Shown piece by piece: positions 62,905-64,000 of a DNA stretch of 64,000 nucleotides. Positions within the stretch are counted from its first letter, which is position 1. Every line of letters starts with the position of its first letter. The position numbers were made by a program, and so were the translations under genes. Origin of the DNA: Bathynomus jamesi (taxonomy: Eukaryota; Arthropoda; Malacostraca; Isopoda; Cirolanidae); NCBI GenBank assembly GCA_023014485.1, contig JAJOZX010000872.1:270001-334000 (forward strand), in the 5' to 3' direction. The notes beneath the pieces were generated by a model. It was given only the letters and a program-made list of their open reading frames with translations, made no database searches and was not told the origin of the DNA.

Positions 62905-64000
62905 TTAAAGGAAGTGCTCAAAATGACCGCCTTGCGCTTGAATACATGCCTGAATACGCCTTGTCATAGACTGCCTGACGCGTTCAAACATTCCAGGTAT
63001 TGCTCGGATTTTCTGGCATCCTTGTTCTACACGTTGGCGAAGCATTTCAACGTTGTCAATGGGTGTCACGTAAACGATGGATTTCAGATGACCCCACAAG
63101 TAAAAATCGAGTGGATTCAGGTCCAGGGAGCGAGCAGGCCACGCAATGGGTCCTCCACGGCCTACCCATTTATCAAGGAAATGGTCATCCAAATAGTCTC
63201 TGGCTACTCGACTAAAATGAGGCGGAGCGCCGTCATGCATAAACCACATACGACGTCGGAACACCAAGAAGGAACGTCATCTAGTAAATCGCGTAAATCA
63301 TTCCTTAAAAAATGGGAATAGGAGTCTCCTGTTAATGTTCCAGGCAAAACAAAAGGACCGATTAAGTTGTCAGCAATAAGTCCTGCCCATACATTGATAC
63401 TAAATTGTTTTTGGTACCTTGATTGGATGATGCAGGGTTCATACACACTGGCAAAAATATCAGGATTTTTTTTAATTTTTTTGAGAATGTCAGGGGAATA
63501 TAAAATATTTATGAAGTATTTAGGACTTAATTATTTGTAAATATTGTATAAATAATTTAACTATAAATTAATTTAAAATGTTAATATAAAATAATTTAAC
63601 AAAAACAAGCACTATTTCTTTTACATTATATAAAACTCATCCATTTCGTTATCTAGTATTAATTTTTTCAGTCTGCCATGTTATTTTTAGAATAAAAATT
63701 AGGTTTTAATTGTTATATGAAATGTGAATTTTTTTAAACTTTTATGCAGTTTTTATATAATTTTTATATATATTTATATATATTTATATATCAGGGGATC
63801 AGATCTGAAATATCAGGTGATTATCAGGAAACTTTATTCTTGGACCTGTGTATGAACCCTGTGATGGCATGCGGATTCTCTTCGGCCCAGTGATGAGTGT
63901 TGTGAAAATTGATCACGCCATTTCTTGTGAAGGCAGCCTCATCAGAAAACAACACGGAAGATAGAAAAAGAGGATCGCGAGCACACTGTTGAAGGAACCA
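62905..64000 (-). pseudogene. DDE transposase (same superfamily as 50963-51962), interrupted and partial
   Basis: Minus strand from the window edge: FSDEAAFTRNG-like region (about 63930), EENPHAIIQ continuing after the MITE as SRYQKQFSINVWAGLIADNL, IGPFVLPGTLTGDSYSHFL, RNDLRDLLDDVP, a one-base frame break near 63270, then MWFMHDGAPPHFSRVARDYL, DKWVGRGGPIAWPARSLDLN and PLDFYLWGHLKS. By my count 41 residues lie between the second Asp and the final Asp (PLDFY). C-terminus QACIQAQGGHFEHFL. The N-terminus lies beyond the window. Confidence 0.85.
63433..63861. mobile_element. 429-base MITE with 5-bp target duplication
   Basis: Ends CAGGGTTCATACACACTGGC and GACCTGTGTATGAACCCTG are inverted. Perfect TGATG duplication at 63428-63432 and 63862-63866; excision on paper restores the host transposase frame (NPHAIIQSRY). 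TATCAGG words occur inside both ends. The CAGGG terminus is hAT-like, but hAT normally makes 8 bp, so class is unsettled. Confidence 0.88.

Larger units (their letters stand above)
62766..64000 (-). mobile_element. Tc1/mariner-like element, right end beyond the window
   Basis: Left end CAGGGTGTTTCATAACATGT resembles the end of the element at 50711 (CAGGGTGTTTCAGGAGGAAA). The transposase on the minus strand continues past the window edge. Interrupted at 63433-63861 by a MITE. Confidence 0.85.

Overview
This is a eukaryotic, AT-rich, intron- or intergenic-type window made almost entirely of transposable elements and microsatellites. One short exon is the only sequence I can defend as part of a host gene (16303-16403). 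It encodes the membrane-hairpin segment of a stomatin/MEC-2 family protein and is bounded by a consensus 3' and 5' splice site. No other exon of that gene was recognised, so most of the window may be intron or flank of this gene. The host looks like an arthropod, most plausibly a crustacean: short TTAGG-like (AACCT)n runs, very long (TA)n, (CA)n and (CT)n microsatellites, mariners, CR1-like and jockey/I-like LINEs and tRNA-derived SINEs. That taxonomic call is an inference.

Layout. 1-8.7 kb: foldback repeats, a DD34D mariner (2781-4031), a tRNA-containing foldback (4047-4432), a 5'-truncated LINE (6413-7560) and a dimeric tRNA SINE (7600-7890). 8.7-19 kb: a second mariner family (8728-10073), long-TIR MITEs, a 5S rRNA-derived SINE (12561-12745), a hAT MITE with an 8-bp duplication (12957-13392), the stomatin exon, and an AACGTT-rich repeat (18660-19050). 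19.5-30.2 kb: four LINE remnants, including a fairly well preserved I/Nimb-like LINE (25328-28083) that landed in a SINE. 30-43 kb: hammerhead-like foldbacks, a hAT/piggyBac MITE cluster, a second copy of the 8728 mariner, and a decayed CR1-like LINE carrying two foldback insertions. 44-50 kb: a large CR1-like LINE with a GDSL-esterase-type ORF1 tail, interrupted by a 1.18-kb hAT element. 50-64 kb: two Tc1/mariner-like transposons of the long-TIR type (50711-52205 and 62766-end), tandem arrays, a deleted CR1 copy, more SINEs and a pogo/Tigger-like element.

No intact mobile-element protein is present; all coding remnants carry frameshifts, stops or deletions. The interest lies in the repeat biology: 5S-derived and dimeric tRNA-derived SINEs that appear to share a short core motif; fold-back repeats that carry hammerhead-ribozyme-like cores; fold-backs whose flanks are themselves inverted; and a recurrent association of element ends with (TA)n tracts. 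Many nested insertions keep readable target-site duplications, which gives a relative chronology.
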